Notes: generated by a model from the sequence alone, not told the origin. A stretch of 64,000 bases of DNA from Planctomycetaceae bacterium (GCA_024642205.1 JAHEBQ010000001.1:106024-170023); one strand, 5' to 3'; shown: positions 47,496 to 57,439, numbered from the stretch's first letter. A program made the numbers and translations.

Positions 47496-48320
47496 TTACA
47501 TCCCGCGGATCCTGTATTGTCTGATCGCTTCCACCATTCCATTCATGTCATAGGTCTCCGCTTCTGCGTCTGGCTCAAAACCCAGTTCTCGTAACACGGC
47601 GCTGGTTCCCGGACTGATGCTGACTAATTTGGCTTTTCGCACGTCTTCACCAAAAACCCGGATTGTCGAACGGGCAATGGCTCCACTGGTAATGGTAATC
47701 CAGTCGACCAAATTGTCGGATATCCGCTTTGCCACTTCGAGATCCACGGATTCCACGTCGCGGCTTTGATATGCAATCAATTCTTCAAATTCAATTTTGG
47801 CTTCCAACAGCACATCAGTCAGGGTTGTGGTCCGTCGGTCCGCTCTCGCAATCAAAACCCTTTGGCCGATGGCAGTTGCCGTGAGTGCCTCTCCCAGCGA
47901 AAGGCTGTTTGCAAACGGCGGGACCAAGTCCACATCGACATTGCCAAACCGCATGAGTTGATCGGCCGTTGATTTGCCGATCGCGGCGATCTTTCTATTT
48001 TTCAACTTCTCCAGGGAGCCGTGGATGTCAACCAACCTGTCAATCAAGAAACGAACGGAGTTGGTGCTGACAAACACCAGCCAATCGAACTGCTCGATTC
48101 TGCCCAGGACCCGATCCAGATCCAGCCAACTTTCGGGGGGAAGGATGCGAATCACCGGATGGGAGATGGCTTTGGCCCCCAATTGTTCCAATCGTCGGCA
48201 AAATGAATCTGCTTGTTCGGCCGCACGAGTCACGACAATCGTCTGACCAGCCAGGGGAGTTGGGTCGGGCGTATTGCCCGGTAAGGCGTCCAATGGGCCC
48301 GGGTTCCGTGGATCTGACAT
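47496..48320 (-). CDS. hemD: Uroporphyrinogen-III synthase
   Basis: A 274-residue HemD-family protein, which closes hydroxymethylbilane to uroporphyrinogen III in tetrapyrrole synthesis. The family is poorly conserved but recognisable: GQTIVVTRAAEQADSFCRRL at the start, WLVFVSTNSVRFLIDRL, AAIGKSTADQLMRFG, GQRVLIARADRRTTTL and the late ITITSGAIARSTIRVFG. The first 25 residues are a polar extension. It diverges from rpsT, the starts being 108 bp apart. Cytoplasmic. Confidence 0.9.
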   Translation of the reverse strand: MSDPRNPGPLDALPGNTPDPTPLAGQTIVVTRAAEQADSFCRRLEQLGAKAISHPVIRILPPESWLDLDRVLGRIEQFDWLVFVSTNSVRFLIDRLVDIHGSLEKLKNRKIAAIGKSTADQLMRFGNVDVDLVPPFANSLSLGEALTATAIGQRVLIARADRRTTTLTDVLLEAKIEFEELIAYQSRDVESVDLEVAKRISDNLVDWITITSGAIARSTIRVFGEDVRKAKLVSISPGTSAVLRELGFEPDAEAETYDMNGMVEAIRQYRIRGM

Positions 48321-48428
48321 AAAAACCGGTGGAAAGGGGAGAAATTAGCGGTGGACAAGCTGGTTCAAAATAGCGATATTGTGGGATTGTCAATTTCCGG
48401 GAAGTCACGTCAACAGATTTAGAGACTA

Positions 48429-48698
48429 ATGCCAAATACCGCAAGCGCCAGTAAGCGCCTCCGTCAAACCAAGGTTCGCCAGGCTCGTAATAAAACGATC
48501 AAGACGGCGATCAAAACACAAGTCAAAAAGGTCCTTTCTCTCGTCTCTGAAGGCGATGTCGAAAAGGCCGAAGTTGAATTCAAATTGGCAGCCAAAAAGC
48601 TCGACAAAGCCGGCGTCAAAGGTGTGATTCACAAGAACGCGGCCAGTCGCAAGAAATCACGATTGCAACGAGCGATCAAGACAGCCAAAAACAAATAG
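48429..48698 (+). CDS. rpsT: 30S ribosomal protein S20
   Basis: An 89-residue, Lys/Arg-rich helical protein matching bS20: NTASASKRLRQTKVRQARNK, TAIKTQVKKVL and the conserved VIHKNAASRKKSRLQRAI near the end. It binds 16S rRNA in the small subunit body. ATG 48429; upstream AGAGAC is a weak Shine-Dalgarno. An intrinsic terminator follows 48 bp after the stop. Single-gene unit, as is usual for rpsT. Confidence 0.98.
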   Translation: MPNTASASKRLRQTKVRQARNKTIKTAIKTQVKKVLSLVSEGDVEKAEVEFKLAAKKLDKAGVKGVIHKNAASRKKSRLQRAIKTAKNK

Positions 48699-48746
48699 CT
48701 TGCTGCGATCATCGTTTGAAGTGCTTTTCAACGAATCGATCATCTG

Positions 48747-48771
48747 AGCCAGCCTTGAGGTTGGCTTTTTT
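48747..48771 (+). terminator. Intrinsic terminator of rpsT
   Basis: Stem AGCCAGCC / GGTTGGCT (one G-T pair) with loop TTGA, then a run of six T. It lies 48 bp after the rpsT stop. Confidence 0.92.
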
Positions 48772-48958
48772 CGTGGGTCAGTGTATTTGATGCGCAAACG
48801 GCCTATCGCAGGTTGGAACGCATCCGGCGTATCTGGACCTTGCCTGGTGTTTCCTGGCCCTCGAACACGCGTTTTCCCGACACAGCCAGACTGGAAAGCC
48901 AAACGACGGGTTGGTACGAATTCCGGTTTGACCGCTGCCGAAAGTCGGAGACAAGCAA

Positions 48959-50056
48959 CTATCGTTTACCGCCACGTTTGGTTGGGTTCGTTCCGCCCCG
49001 CCGGGGCTTTTGAGAAGCCGATTGATTTCTACTCGATTTCCTCGCGGGCTTTAAAGCGCTACTGGATCCAGTACCCGATGCCTTCGGGAAGCTGGACTTT
49101 GACCGCGAAACATGCTTGGTTGATTTTCGATGCGGTTGTCCATGGCTTCGAGGTGAATCAGCGGAGCGGTCGGTTTTTGGACTGGAGGCACCTGATTGGC
49201 CCACCGATTTCGTTTTGGTCGGCTTACGCCGTCTTGGTTGGGAAATCCCCGCGGAAGCCTTTTTCAAACTCTTGACCTCCATTGGCGTCAACGGGCGGTG
49301 TGCACCGCGGGGCAGGTCACCCAACTTCAACGGACCGATCGAAACACGTTTCAACGTGCGGACTTTATGACCGATCCCGGCCAGCATCCGACGAATCTCG
49401 CGGTTACGGCCTTCGGCGAGTGTGATTTCCAGCCAACATCCGCTGGGAGCCCGCTTGAGAAATTTCGCTTTTGTGGCCCGTGCCAACCCCTCGGCAATGT
49501 AGACGCCTTCTTCCAGTTTTCGAAGCTCAGCCGCAGCGGGAACACCGACAACCTGCACGTGATACTTTTTTTCCACCCCGTAACGCGGGTGGGTCAATTG
49601 ATTGGCCAAATCGCCATCGTTGGTGACGAGGATCAGGCCTTCACTCGACTGATCTAGCCGCCCAACGTTATACACGCGTTGATCGGTTTTGATCAGGTCA
49701 ATGACCCGTGGTCGACCGGAAGGATCTTTGCTGGTCGACAGGACGCCGGGTGGTTTGTTGAGGATAAAATACTGCAGCCGCTGAACGACGAGCTTCTGCG
49801 CGTCGACGTAGATTTCCTGCTGGTTGGGATCGACTTTAGCGCCCAGCGTTGTGACCACCTGGCCGTCGATTTCGACCCGGCCTTCCTCAATGATTAACTC
49901 GCACTCCCGTCGGCTTCCGACTCCTGCCGAAGCCATCACTCGCTGGAGACGTTGACGCGAGTCGGAGCTCTGGCTGGGTTTTTTCGCCGACTTCCTTTTC
50001 GGTTTCGACTGCTTCGTCGCCTTCGTCGCGGGCATCCTGGTTTTCTTTTTCGCCAT
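48959..50056 (-). CDS. Pseudouridine synthase, RsuA/RluB family, with long basic tails
   Basis: A 365-residue rRNA pseudouridine synthase. An S4 RNA-binding domain lies at about 35-80 (RLQRVMASAGVGSRRECELI). The catalytic domain has GRLDQSSEGLILVTNDG, whose Asp is the nucleophile, and EGRNREIRRMLAGIGHKV. Unusual are the basic, low-complexity N-terminus (about 35 residues) and C-terminal tail (about 90 residues, rich in Lys/Arg/Ser/Pro), which would increase RNA affinity. It probably modifies 23S or 16S rRNA; RluB versus RsuA is not decidable here. The tail resembles the composition of the small basic protein at 41759. Confidence 0.93.
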   Translation of the reverse strand: MAKKKTRMPATKATKQSKPKRKSAKKPSQSSDSRQRLQRVMASAGVGSRRECELIIEEGRVEIDGQVVTTLGAKVDPNQQEIYVDAQKLVVQRLQYFILNKPPGVLSTSKDPSGRPRVIDLIKTDQRVYNVGRLDQSSEGLILVTNDGDLANQLTHPRYGVEKKYHVQVVGVPAAAELRKLEEGVYIAEGLARATKAKFLKRAPSGCWLEITLAEGRNREIRRMLAGIGHKVRTLKRVSIGPLKLGDLPRGAHRPLTPMEVKSLKKASAGISQPRRRKPTKTKSVGQSGASSPKTDRSADSPRSHGQPHRKSTKHVSRSKSSFPKASGTGSSSALKPARKSSRNQSASQKPRRGGTNPTKRGGKR

Positions 50057-50277
50057 GCTAAATCAAATCTTCGAACACGGTGGATCGAGTTGTATGTGGT
50101 GCGTTTCGTTTGTCAGTTTAGTATTTATGAAATCTGTGTATATGTCCTTTCTGCGAGCTTTGCCTGTTTTTGTGTCGGTTATCGGTCGAATTGGCCGTTC
50201 AACGCCAAACCAGGACCGGATACGATTGGAACACCTCCCATTCCAATTCCGACGAACGAAGCAAAGAAAGAACCACT

Positions 50278-50802
50278 GTGGAACCGGCACTTGAGGAGTT
50301 GGTGGCCTACCATGAAGCCGGCCATGCCGTGATGGCGGTGGTTTTGGGTGGGAGGATTGTCCATGTTTCCATTGAGCCTCCCGATGACGATGAATGGAAG
50401 CGATCGGGTGAGTCGATCGTTCAGTGGCCGGTGGCAGCGGCCGGTACGATCGACGAAGCGGAAATTAAAGTCAGCCTGGCGGGCCCGGTGACCGAAATGA
50501 TATACGTGTCAGAGTTTCAGGCGATCGCATCCGTACCCGAGTTTGCTGCCGACTGGCACCGGGCGTCACTGGGCGCGGCTCGACTGAAACCGACGATGGC
50601 ACAGCGGATCAGGCTGTTGGTTCAGGCCGAGAATTGGCTGCGTTCATTTTTTGAACAGGATCATCACTGGGCCGCCATCGGAGCCGTCGCAGATGAGCTA
50701 TTGGCTCACGAAACCATTGAACACGAACGTTTGGCGGAGATTGTCTCGTTTTGGATCCACCCTGGTGAGCGTGGATGGAACCGGCACCAATCCGAATCCT
50801 GA
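50278..50802 (+). CDS. Small M41-like (FtsH peptidase-domain) protein without AAA part
   Basis: A 174-residue protein beginning ALEELVAYHEAGHAVMAVVLG. HEAGH (residues 12-16) is the zinc-binding motif of M41/FtsH proteases, and the following helical segments (AGPVTEMIYVSEFQ, AENWLRSFFEQDHHWAAI) resemble the FtsH peptidase domain. The ATPase domain is absent and no AAA gene is adjacent. GTG at 50278 chosen because the peptidase begins there; the frame is open to 50170. Stand-alone M41-like domains occur in several phyla with unknown role. Confidence 0.78.
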   Translation: MEPALEELVAYHEAGHAVMAVVLGGRIVHVSIEPPDDDEWKRSGESIVQWPVAAAGTIDEAEIKVSLAGPVTEMIYVSEFQAIASVPEFAADWHRASLGAARLKPTMAQRIRLLVQAENWLRSFFEQDHHWAAIGAVADELLAHETIEHERLAEIVSFWIHPGERGWNRHQSES

Positions 50803-50832
50803 TGCAACCCTGTTATCAATCCAGACGCGGCC

Positions 50833-51555
50833 CTATTGATCCTGGAACTGCAATCCGTCTTCGGCAACTTGCGATAAACGTTTCTGAACGTTTCGCAAAA
50901 TCTGTTGCTCAAGTGCAAAATCCCTTCCCATTGGAATCCAGCCGTCCGGCTGTTTTTTCAACCAGGGATCGTATTGGTTCCGATCAAGCGAATTATCAAA
51001 ACGAAGCTGCCCTTTCGCGGTTGCTCCAACGGGCTGGTTCAAGTCTTCAAGTTCTTTGAAAACTTTCACGTCGATTTGATAGCTGTTACCCGAGGGGATG
51101 ACGCGGACCTTGGCGAACCGGCGAACGGTTTGCAGCGTTGCATGCAAACGATCAAATCCGGGCATTGAGTCTTTTTTCCATGGCTCAGCGATCGTGCCAC
51201 CGATCTTTGGATGGGTTTCGATCCAGCCCTCGGACATGATTCCCTCAAGAACGCGAATTCGTTCTTCGCGATAAATCTTGAAATAATTGTCAATCTCGTC
51301 GCTGACTTGATCCATCACCAACCAGCGATCCATCATCGGAATGACCAGGGGGTTTTGAACAGAAGGATGTCCCATCAGGTTGGGTGACGGGTCGTCGTAA
51401 GAAAACACGCGGCAACCGGAGGTAATACATACCAGCAACAGCATCAATGCGCCGCTATATCTCTGTGTCCGGCTAGCGGTTCGATCCAGGCGGTCTCCTC
51501 GAGCGCCGCGATTGCGCAAGGGCGAAATTGGATGCGATTCGTTAGGCTGTGGCAT
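50833..51555 (-). CDS. Lipoprotein of unknown function
   Basis: A 240-residue protein with lipobox CITSGC (Cys near residue 48) after a long charged N-terminus; translation could instead begin closer to the hydrophobic segment. The mature part (MDRWLVMDQVSDEIDNYFKIYREERIRV and later VRVIPSGNSYQIDVKVFKEL) looks mixed alpha/beta; I do not recognise the family. It lies 116 bp downstream of the DUF3500 gene on the same strand. Confidence 0.78.
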   Translation of the reverse strand: MPQPNESHPISPLRNRGARGDRLDRTASRTQRYSGALMLLLVCITSGCRVFSYDDPSPNLMGHPSVQNPLVIPMMDRWLVMDQVSDEIDNYFKIYREERIRVLEGIMSEGWIETHPKIGGTIAEPWKKDSMPGFDRLHATLQTVRRFAKVRVIPSGNSYQIDVKVFKELEDLNQPVGATAKGQLRFDNSLDRNQYDPWLKKQPDGWIPMGRDFALEQQILRNVQKRLSQVAEDGLQFQDQ

Positions 51556-51671
51556 TACAAGGTCTGGCGTGGATTCCGGAAAATTGGCCGCGTAGTTTGC
51601 GGAAATTTGCCGGCCGGAGCAATGCCATGTTTGCTAGCAAATCAATGGAATGAGAGAGTCCGTATTGTGTC

Positions 51672-52769
51672 TTATTTCAATTGCCCGCCGTATTCGTTGG
51701 TTGGATCTCGGTAATTGGAATGTAGGTGGTCGAGCGGGTTGCCTCCCAGATCCTGACAAGCGTACTCAATAATGAGTGTGGGCGATTGAATGGAATAGGA
51801 GACGTCGCTTTTCGGATCGCGACTGCCATTCCAGGCGAACTTCATCTGTTCGATTTCCGATTCAAGTTGTTTCATCCGTTTGCTTGCCTGGGACTGGGGC
51901 AAATCGTTTACCCATTGCCCGATCAACGATAGCAACAGCTTCTTTTGGGAGTCACTGAATGTCGAACAGGAGATCCCGTGAGCCTTCGGAACCAAACCGT
52001 CATTTCCTGGTCCAGTTACGATGGTGGCCCGAGTCGGACTCAAGACCGCTTGCCTGACCTGTTCGTCGGTGAGGCTCATCGCCAATTCATGCGCAAGATC
52101 AGTTTCATTCTTGAAAGGCCGATACCGTTTGCCGGCGATTTCAAATGTTTGCGGCTGACTTCCGATAAAACTGGGTGACATCGTCAGGTTAGCACCTTGC
52201 ATGGAAATATTCGTGCCGACGTGGTGACCATCCAATTGAAAGCACCAAGGTTCCGACTCGGACGGCTCGCCAAAAATGACCAGGGAGAAGTTATCGGTCC
52301 CGAATCCTGGCCGCGGGCGCCCTCCAACCAGTAGTTGGTCGTCGCCAAGCATGATGTCTCGCATTTTATTGAATCCTTGTTCGCTGAACAAACTCGCCAT
52401 TAATCCACATGCGAGTTCGAGCTGAGCCGAATTCAATTCCGACATTCGAATCCCGTCAGCATCGTTCCGGGCCGGGAGGTTCGTCCACTCGCGCCGCTTT
52501 GGGCTGTGGAGATCATCCATGCATTTCTGCCGCTGGCTGTCGTCCAGAGAATTCAGGAACGACTTCGCCGCAGATACAATCGCGTTGGGCGTGTGTTGAG
52601 CCTCGGATAACGAATAAGTCCCCACGATAAAACTCGCGTCCGAAACAAAATCCGAGCGAGTCGCCGATGACGACTGGACTTGAGCCAATCCCATGGGTGG
52701 AACCAACCACAGAATCAACCCGGCTGAAATTGAGGCACGTAAAATGGTGGATGTTGAAATGTATTTCAT
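51672..52769 (-). CDS. Exported DUF3500 protein
   Basis: A 365-residue protein with a signal peptide (about 1-29, cleavage near LAQ). DUF3500 is supported by the central segment PWCFQLDGHHVGTNISMQG and the SFIGSQP motif. The family is common in planctomycetes and verrucomicrobia and has no known function. ATG at 52769. It is upstream of the lipoprotein gene and may share its transcript. Confidence 0.9.
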   Translation of the reverse strand: MKYISTSTILRASISAGLILWLVPPMGLAQVQSSSATRSDFVSDASFIVGTYSLSEAQHTPNAIVSAAKSFLNSLDDSQRQKCMDDLHSPKRREWTNLPARNDADGIRMSELNSAQLELACGLMASLFSEQGFNKMRDIMLGDDQLLVGGRPRPGFGTDNFSLVIFGEPSESEPWCFQLDGHHVGTNISMQGANLTMSPSFIGSQPQTFEIAGKRYRPFKNETDLAHELAMSLTDEQVRQAVLSPTRATIVTGPGNDGLVPKAHGISCSTFSDSQKKLLLSLIGQWVNDLPQSQASKRMKQLESEIEQMKFAWNGSRDPKSDVSYSIQSPTLIIEYACQDLGGNPLDHLHSNYRDPTNEYGGQLK

Positions 52770-52984
52770 GGAACGGACTCGGGGGAAATTTGAAACCGGA
52801 AATTATAGCGAATTAGGCCAGCGCAACGCCATTCCCGAATTGGGTAGAGATCGGGGCGAAACGACGGCTTTTCCATCGCGTCTGCGTTGGCCAACCTCCA
52901 TCAATTGCAGTCATCGATCGTACCATCCGTGTCCGCCGTGCCTTGAGTCGCCCCGGCGAGTTTCAGATAGCCACCACACGGGAA

Positions 52985-54637
52985 TCAACCGACATCCACA
53001 ATGGAGGAATCGTAGCTTTCTGGAGGAATGAATCCAAGACAGTTGATGACGGTGGCGGCCAAACTGCTGATCCCCAGATCGCGAGCGGTCGTCAGCCGGG
53101 CATTGGCTGTCCCTGCCGGATCGTAAATGTAACACGGAACCGGATTCAGCGTGTGGCTGGTTTTCAGTCGTGGATGACCATGGGAGTCCAGTTTCAGTTT
53201 CCCGTCTCGAGAGACTTCGTACATTTCGTCGGCGTTGCCGTGATCTGCCGTCACAATCAAGATCCCATTGGCCGCATTGATCGCAGCCATCAACCGGCCA
53301 ACGCACAAATCAACGACTTCGATGGAAATCTCAACAGCCAGCAGGTCACCGGTGTGACCGACCATATCCCCGTTGGGATAGTTCGCCCGGATAAATCTGT
53401 GCTTGTTATTACGAATCGAATCCAGAATAACGTCGGTGATCTCGCCGCCTTTCATCCAGGGGCGCTGCTCAAACGGCAGCAAGTCCGAGGTGATTTCGAC
53501 GTAGTCCTCCGTTGCATTGTCGAATTTTCCACTGCGATTTCCATTGAAAAAATAGGTCACGTGACCGTATTTTTGTGTTTCGCTGACCGCCAATTGGGAC
53601 ACACCGGCGTTGGCCAGATACTCGCCCAATACCTCGTCGATCGCTGGTGGCGTCACAAGAAAACGTCTGGGAATCTTGAGATCGGCATCGTATTGCATGA
53701 TACCCGCGAATCTGACATCCGGAATCGGGCCGCGGTTAAACGTATCGAGTTCGGGTTCATCGAACGCCCTGGAGATCTCGATTGCCCGATCACCCCGGAA
53801 ATTGAACAGCACAACGCTGTCGCCATCGACGATCGGGCCAACGGGATTTCCATCTCGCACGATCACAAACTCCTTCAAGTCCTGGTCAATCACGCCGGGC
53901 GTTTCGGACCGTAGCGTCTCGATGGCCGTCGTTGCTGAATCAAATTCGCGCCCGATCCCTTTGACATGCACATTCCATCCGCGTTCAATCATCGGCCAAT
54001 CCGCGTTGTACCGGTCCATGGTGATGTAAAGTCGGCCACCTCCCGAAGCAATCGCATAATCAAAATCGTCGTTCGCGTTGATTTCGGCCAGGCGCTTTTC
54101 AAGCATCTCCACATAAACCAGAGCCGACGCGGGTGGTACGTCTCGACCGTCAAGCAATATGTGGATACGGACCTTCTTGATCCTTTGCCGGTGCGCCCGA
54201 GTCAGCATCGCCAACAGGATATCGATGTGGGAATGAACGTTTCCATCTGACAACAAGCCGATAAAATGAAGCGTGGAATCCCCCAACGAGTCGGTTAGAT
54301 CGCGCCAGGTTTCGCCTTCAAACAGCGCGCCAGACTGGACGGCGTTCTGCACCAGCAACGCGCCTTGATCGAAAACCCGTCCGGCCCCGATCGCATTGTG
54401 GCCAACTTCGCTGTTCCCCATGTCCTCGTCACTTGGCATTCCCACCGCGCGACCATGAGCCTTAAGTGCAGTGTAGACCGAGGTCGTTTTCAAATGATCA
54501 AGATGCGGTGTCGAAGCCTTCGCGACCATATCGCCCGGATCGCCATGACCAATACCGACTCCGTCCATGATGACCAGAACGACCGGGCCCAAAGGGCCCG
54601 CAAAGTGTGGGTGTTTTTCAAGCGGTTTCATAATCAT
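52985..54637 (-). CDS. gpmI: 2,3-bisphosphoglycerate-independent phosphoglycerate mutase
   Basis: A 550-residue, alkaline-phosphatase-fold enzyme of glycolysis and gluconeogenesis interconverting 3- and 2-phosphoglycerate with Mn2+. Seen: LVIMDGVGIG (metal Asp), MPSDEDMGNSEVGHNAIGAG (catalytic Ser in NSEVGH), HILLDGRDVPP, NFRGDRAIE and the late VTADHGNADEM with metal His. Length agrees with the family. Start at 54637 (IMKPLEKH) fits; the frame is open to 55228 but that part is the antisense of pgi. It diverges from pgi, another glycolytic gene, across 360 bp. Confidence 0.95.
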   Translation of the reverse strand: MIMKPLEKHPHFAGPLGPVVLVIMDGVGIGHGDPGDMVAKASTPHLDHLKTTSVYTALKAHGRAVGMPSDEDMGNSEVGHNAIGAGRVFDQGALLVQNAVQSGALFEGETWRDLTDSLGDSTLHFIGLLSDGNVHSHIDILLAMLTRAHRQRIKKVRIHILLDGRDVPPASALVYVEMLEKRLAEINANDDFDYAIASGGGRLYITMDRYNADWPMIERGWNVHVKGIGREFDSATTAIETLRSETPGVIDQDLKEFVIVRDGNPVGPIVDGDSVVLFNFRGDRAIEISRAFDEPELDTFNRGPIPDVRFAGIMQYDADLKIPRRFLVTPPAIDEVLGEYLANAGVSQLAVSETQKYGHVTYFFNGNRSGKFDNATEDYVEITSDLLPFEQRPWMKGGEITDVILDSIRNNKHRFIRANYPNGDMVGHTGDLLAVEISIEVVDLCVGRLMAAINAANGILIVTADHGNADEMYEVSRDGKLKLDSHGHPRLKTSHTLNPVPCYIYDPAGTANARLTTARDLGISSLAATVINCLGFIPPESYDSSIVDVG

Positions 54638-54997
54638 CAAATAGCTCGATACGTTGCGAATTGGGAACCATCGATTGTAAACATTCGGGGTGCTTCCGGG
54701 AGGGTTGGTCCCGCTCGATTCAACTTTTCCGATTCGGGAAATGAAAATGTGAATTGGCCAAATGCGCCCCTCGGTCCAACGCGTCAAGCTCAGCCAGGTC
54801 GAACAGGCAGCCGGCGCCCGATGGTGATTCAGGCCGGAGACATATGCGTGCGGTTGATCCTCGCATCGAATAATCGTTCGCGACCTCGCCGCGTTGTTCC
54901 TTACGATGTCCACTGGATGCCAACGCTGGTTTGGGCGACAATCAGCGAAGAAATCTCTTCGACGAGTCAGCGCAACCCGCAACCCTTTGGCAACCTG

Positions 54998-56425
54998 ATG
55001 GCAAAAATCAAACCAATCTCCTTTCATTTCAAAGGCGCACTGATACCAGGACACGGGATCACCCAGCAGCAGATTGATCAACTGACCCTTCAACTCGAAG
55101 CAGCCCGGGCGGAGGTACTTCATACCGATCTCCCGCTGTTTGCTTCTGGAGCCGAAGTCCCATTGGAAAAACAGCCGCTCGACGCCGGCTTTCACGAAAT
55201 GCCCGAACGGATTCTTGACGAATATCAATCAAATCGGACCAACAGTGAACTTGGCAGGATTCTCGCCGCCGCCGCCAAGCTCCGTGAACGCGTCGACAAA
55301 ATTGTTGTTCTCGGGATCGGCGGGTCCTATATGGGCGCCCGGGCGCTATTGGAGACTTGCTGCCAACCGTACTTCAACGAACTCACCCGGGCCGAAAGGG
55401 GTGGTCGACCGCGAATGTACTTTGAAGGCAACAACGTAGACAATGATTGGTCCCAAGGGCTGCTGCAGTTCTTGAGAACTAACTCGCAGGGTGACGGACC
55501 GGAAGGAAACTGGGGAATCGTTGTGATCAGTAAAAGCGGCGGGACGCTGGAAACCGCCGCCGCCTTTCGTCAGTTTCTGACGGAACTGGAGAATCGGGTC
55601 GGTCATGCAAATCTGCCGGACTACGTCGTGCCAATCACCGGCCAAAGCGGAAAGCTGGCCAGTCTCGCCGATGCGATCGGGTGTCGGGACCGCTTCCTCG
55701 TTCCCGACGGCGTCGGCGGAAGATTCTCCGTGTTGTCAGCCGTGGGTTTGTTGCCAGCCGCCATCCTGGGCATCGATGTGGTCACGCTGCTGGAAGGCGC
55801 AGCGGCGATGAATAGCCGGTTTCGGACCCAGCCAGTTGGTCAGAATCCGGTTCTCGATTATGTTGCGGTTAATCATCTGCTGGAAAAAGAACAGGGCGTT
55901 GTGACGCGAGTGCTTTCGGTGTGGAGCAAGTCGCTTGAATCCGCCGGTTTCTGGTACGACCAGTTACTGGCAGAAAGTTTGGGGAAAGCCGAACAGGGAG
56001 CCTTGCCGCTGACCTGCCTCAATTCACGTGACCTGCACTCGAGAGCCCAGCAACATCAGGAAGGGGCACGCGACAAAGTCATGAATAACGTGATCGTTGA
56101 TTCTTGGCGTTACGATCCGCTTCCGATTGGAACCAGCCAGTGGGACCAGGACCAGTTGAATGAATTATCTGACAAAACGCTGCCGGAAATCATGTCGGCG
56201 GCGATCGCGGGAACGAACCTGGCATACCAGGAAGACCTTCGTCCGACGACGGATCTCCGCCTGCCCGCTGCCGATGAAGCGTCGTTGGGCCAGTTTTTCC
56301 AGATGATGATGTTGGCAACGGTCGTTGAAGGCCGCTTGATTGGAATCAATCCCTATGGCCAGCCAGGTGTGGAAAAGTACAAGAAGAACATGAACCAGTT
56401 TTTACGTCAGCCCGTAACGACGTAG
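54998..56425 (+). CDS. pgi: Glucose-6-phosphate isomerase
   Basis: A 475-residue isomerase interconverting glucose-6-phosphate and fructose-6-phosphate. Seen: VVLGIGGSYMGARALLE, VVISKSGGTLETAAAFRQF (phosphate-binding loop), VPDGVGGRFSVLSAVGLLP and a C-terminal SRDLHSRAQQHQEG with the catalytic His. The start ATG 54998 opens MAKIKPISFHF; the frame continues upstream to 54365 over gpmI antisense. No strong Shine-Dalgarno. The divergent 360-bp region with gpmI (54638-54997) has no separate gene. Confidence 0.95.
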   Translation: MAKIKPISFHFKGALIPGHGITQQQIDQLTLQLEAARAEVLHTDLPLFASGAEVPLEKQPLDAGFHEMPERILDEYQSNRTNSELGRILAAAAKLRERVDKIVVLGIGGSYMGARALLETCCQPYFNELTRAERGGRPRMYFEGNNVDNDWSQGLLQFLRTNSQGDGPEGNWGIVVISKSGGTLETAAAFRQFLTELENRVGHANLPDYVVPITGQSGKLASLADAIGCRDRFLVPDGVGGRFSVLSAVGLLPAAILGIDVVTLLEGAAAMNSRFRTQPVGQNPVLDYVAVNHLLEKEQGVVTRVLSVWSKSLESAGFWYDQLLAESLGKAEQGALPLTCLNSRDLHSRAQQHQEGARDKVMNNVIVDSWRYDPLPIGTSQWDQDQLNELSDKTLPEIMSAAIAGTNLAYQEDLRPTTDLRLPAADEASLGQFFQMMMLATVVEGRLIGINPYGQPGVEKYKKNMNQFLRQPVTT

Positions 56426-56703
56426 TCGGCGGCTGATCATCAAATCCCGCAGCCCATCAAGACCACATTGGCCCGGGATAACATCACAACAAAGTGGAGC
56501 AATCAACATTTCGCCGTTCCCGAGTCCGGAAGCGTCTGGAACAAATGGTCTGGTGGAGGCTAGTGTGTGACATTCGCGATTGAATTCCAGATCGCAGCAC
56601 TAATCGTCCTGATTCCCGAGTGGAATTGGAATTGCAAAATTTTTTCCGAACTACCCATCGCTTGACCCCTTAAACAGAATTAGGAATAAACGACAGCGAA
56701 CCC

Positions 56704-57393
56704 ATGAGTATCGAATTAACCTGGCTCGGCCACGCAACGTGGATGATCACCCACGGACCGCACAAGATCTTGCTTGATCCCTTTCTTAACGATTCGCCAA
56801 CGGCCCCGGTTAAGGCGGATGATGTCGATGCCGATTTCATTCTGGTTTCGCATGGGCATTTCGATCACGTAGCGGACGTAGCCGAAATCGCCAACCGATG
56901 CAACTCGATGGTTGTTGCCGTTTTCGAAATCGCGGAATGGTTTTCGAAACAGCACGCGGTCAAAAACACGATCGGAATGAACATTGGTGGCTCTTTGTCA
57001 TTGCCGTTTGGTTCGATCAAAATGACCCAGGCGATCCACAGCTCCCAGCTTCCTGACAATTCCTATGGTGGCGTGGCGGCCGGATTCCTGGTCATGATCG
57101 AAGGGAAAACGATTTACTTTGCCTGTGACACGGCTCTGTACTCGGACATGAAATTGCTGGGCCAGAAAAACATTGATATCGCGGTCCTGCCAATTGGGGA
57201 CTTGTTTACGATGGGACCCAGGGACAGCGTGGCTGCAGTAAACTATTTGAATGCCAAACAGGTGCTACCAACCCATTACAATACGTGGCCACCGATCAGT
57301 CAGGATGCAGCAGCCTGGGCCGAAATGGTAAAAGCCGGATCGACCGCCGAGCCAATTGTGCTGGAACCCGGCCAGTCTCATCTGATCGACTGA
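56704..57393 (+). CDS. UPF0173-type metallo-beta-lactamase-fold hydrolase
   Basis: A 229-residue protein with the family's HGHFDH motif (residues about 56-61, after DFILVS), the opening ELTWLGHATWMI and a late LPTHYNTWPPI. UPF0173 proteins are metal-dependent hydrolases of unknown substrate. Length and architecture are complete. Cytoplasmic. It is 47 bp upstream of the next gene and probably forms an operon with it. Confidence 0.93.
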   Translation: MSIELTWLGHATWMITHGPHKILLDPFLNDSPTAPVKADDVDADFILVSHGHFDHVADVAEIANRCNSMVVAVFEIAEWFSKQHAVKNTIGMNIGGSLSLPFGSIKMTQAIHSSQLPDNSYGGVAAGFLVMIEGKTIYFACDTALYSDMKLLGQKNIDIAVLPIGDLFTMGPRDSVAAVNYLNAKQVLPTHYNTWPPISQDAAAWAEMVKAGSTAEPIVLEPGQSHLID

Positions 57394-57439
57394 GACGCAA
57401 CATGACCTGGGGCGAACGACGAATGATTGGAATCTGGAC

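Noticed and set aside
52943..53914. 323-codon plus frame opposite gpmI
   Set aside because: Antisense to a strongly recognised enzyme; no motif, shadow of GC-skewed codons.
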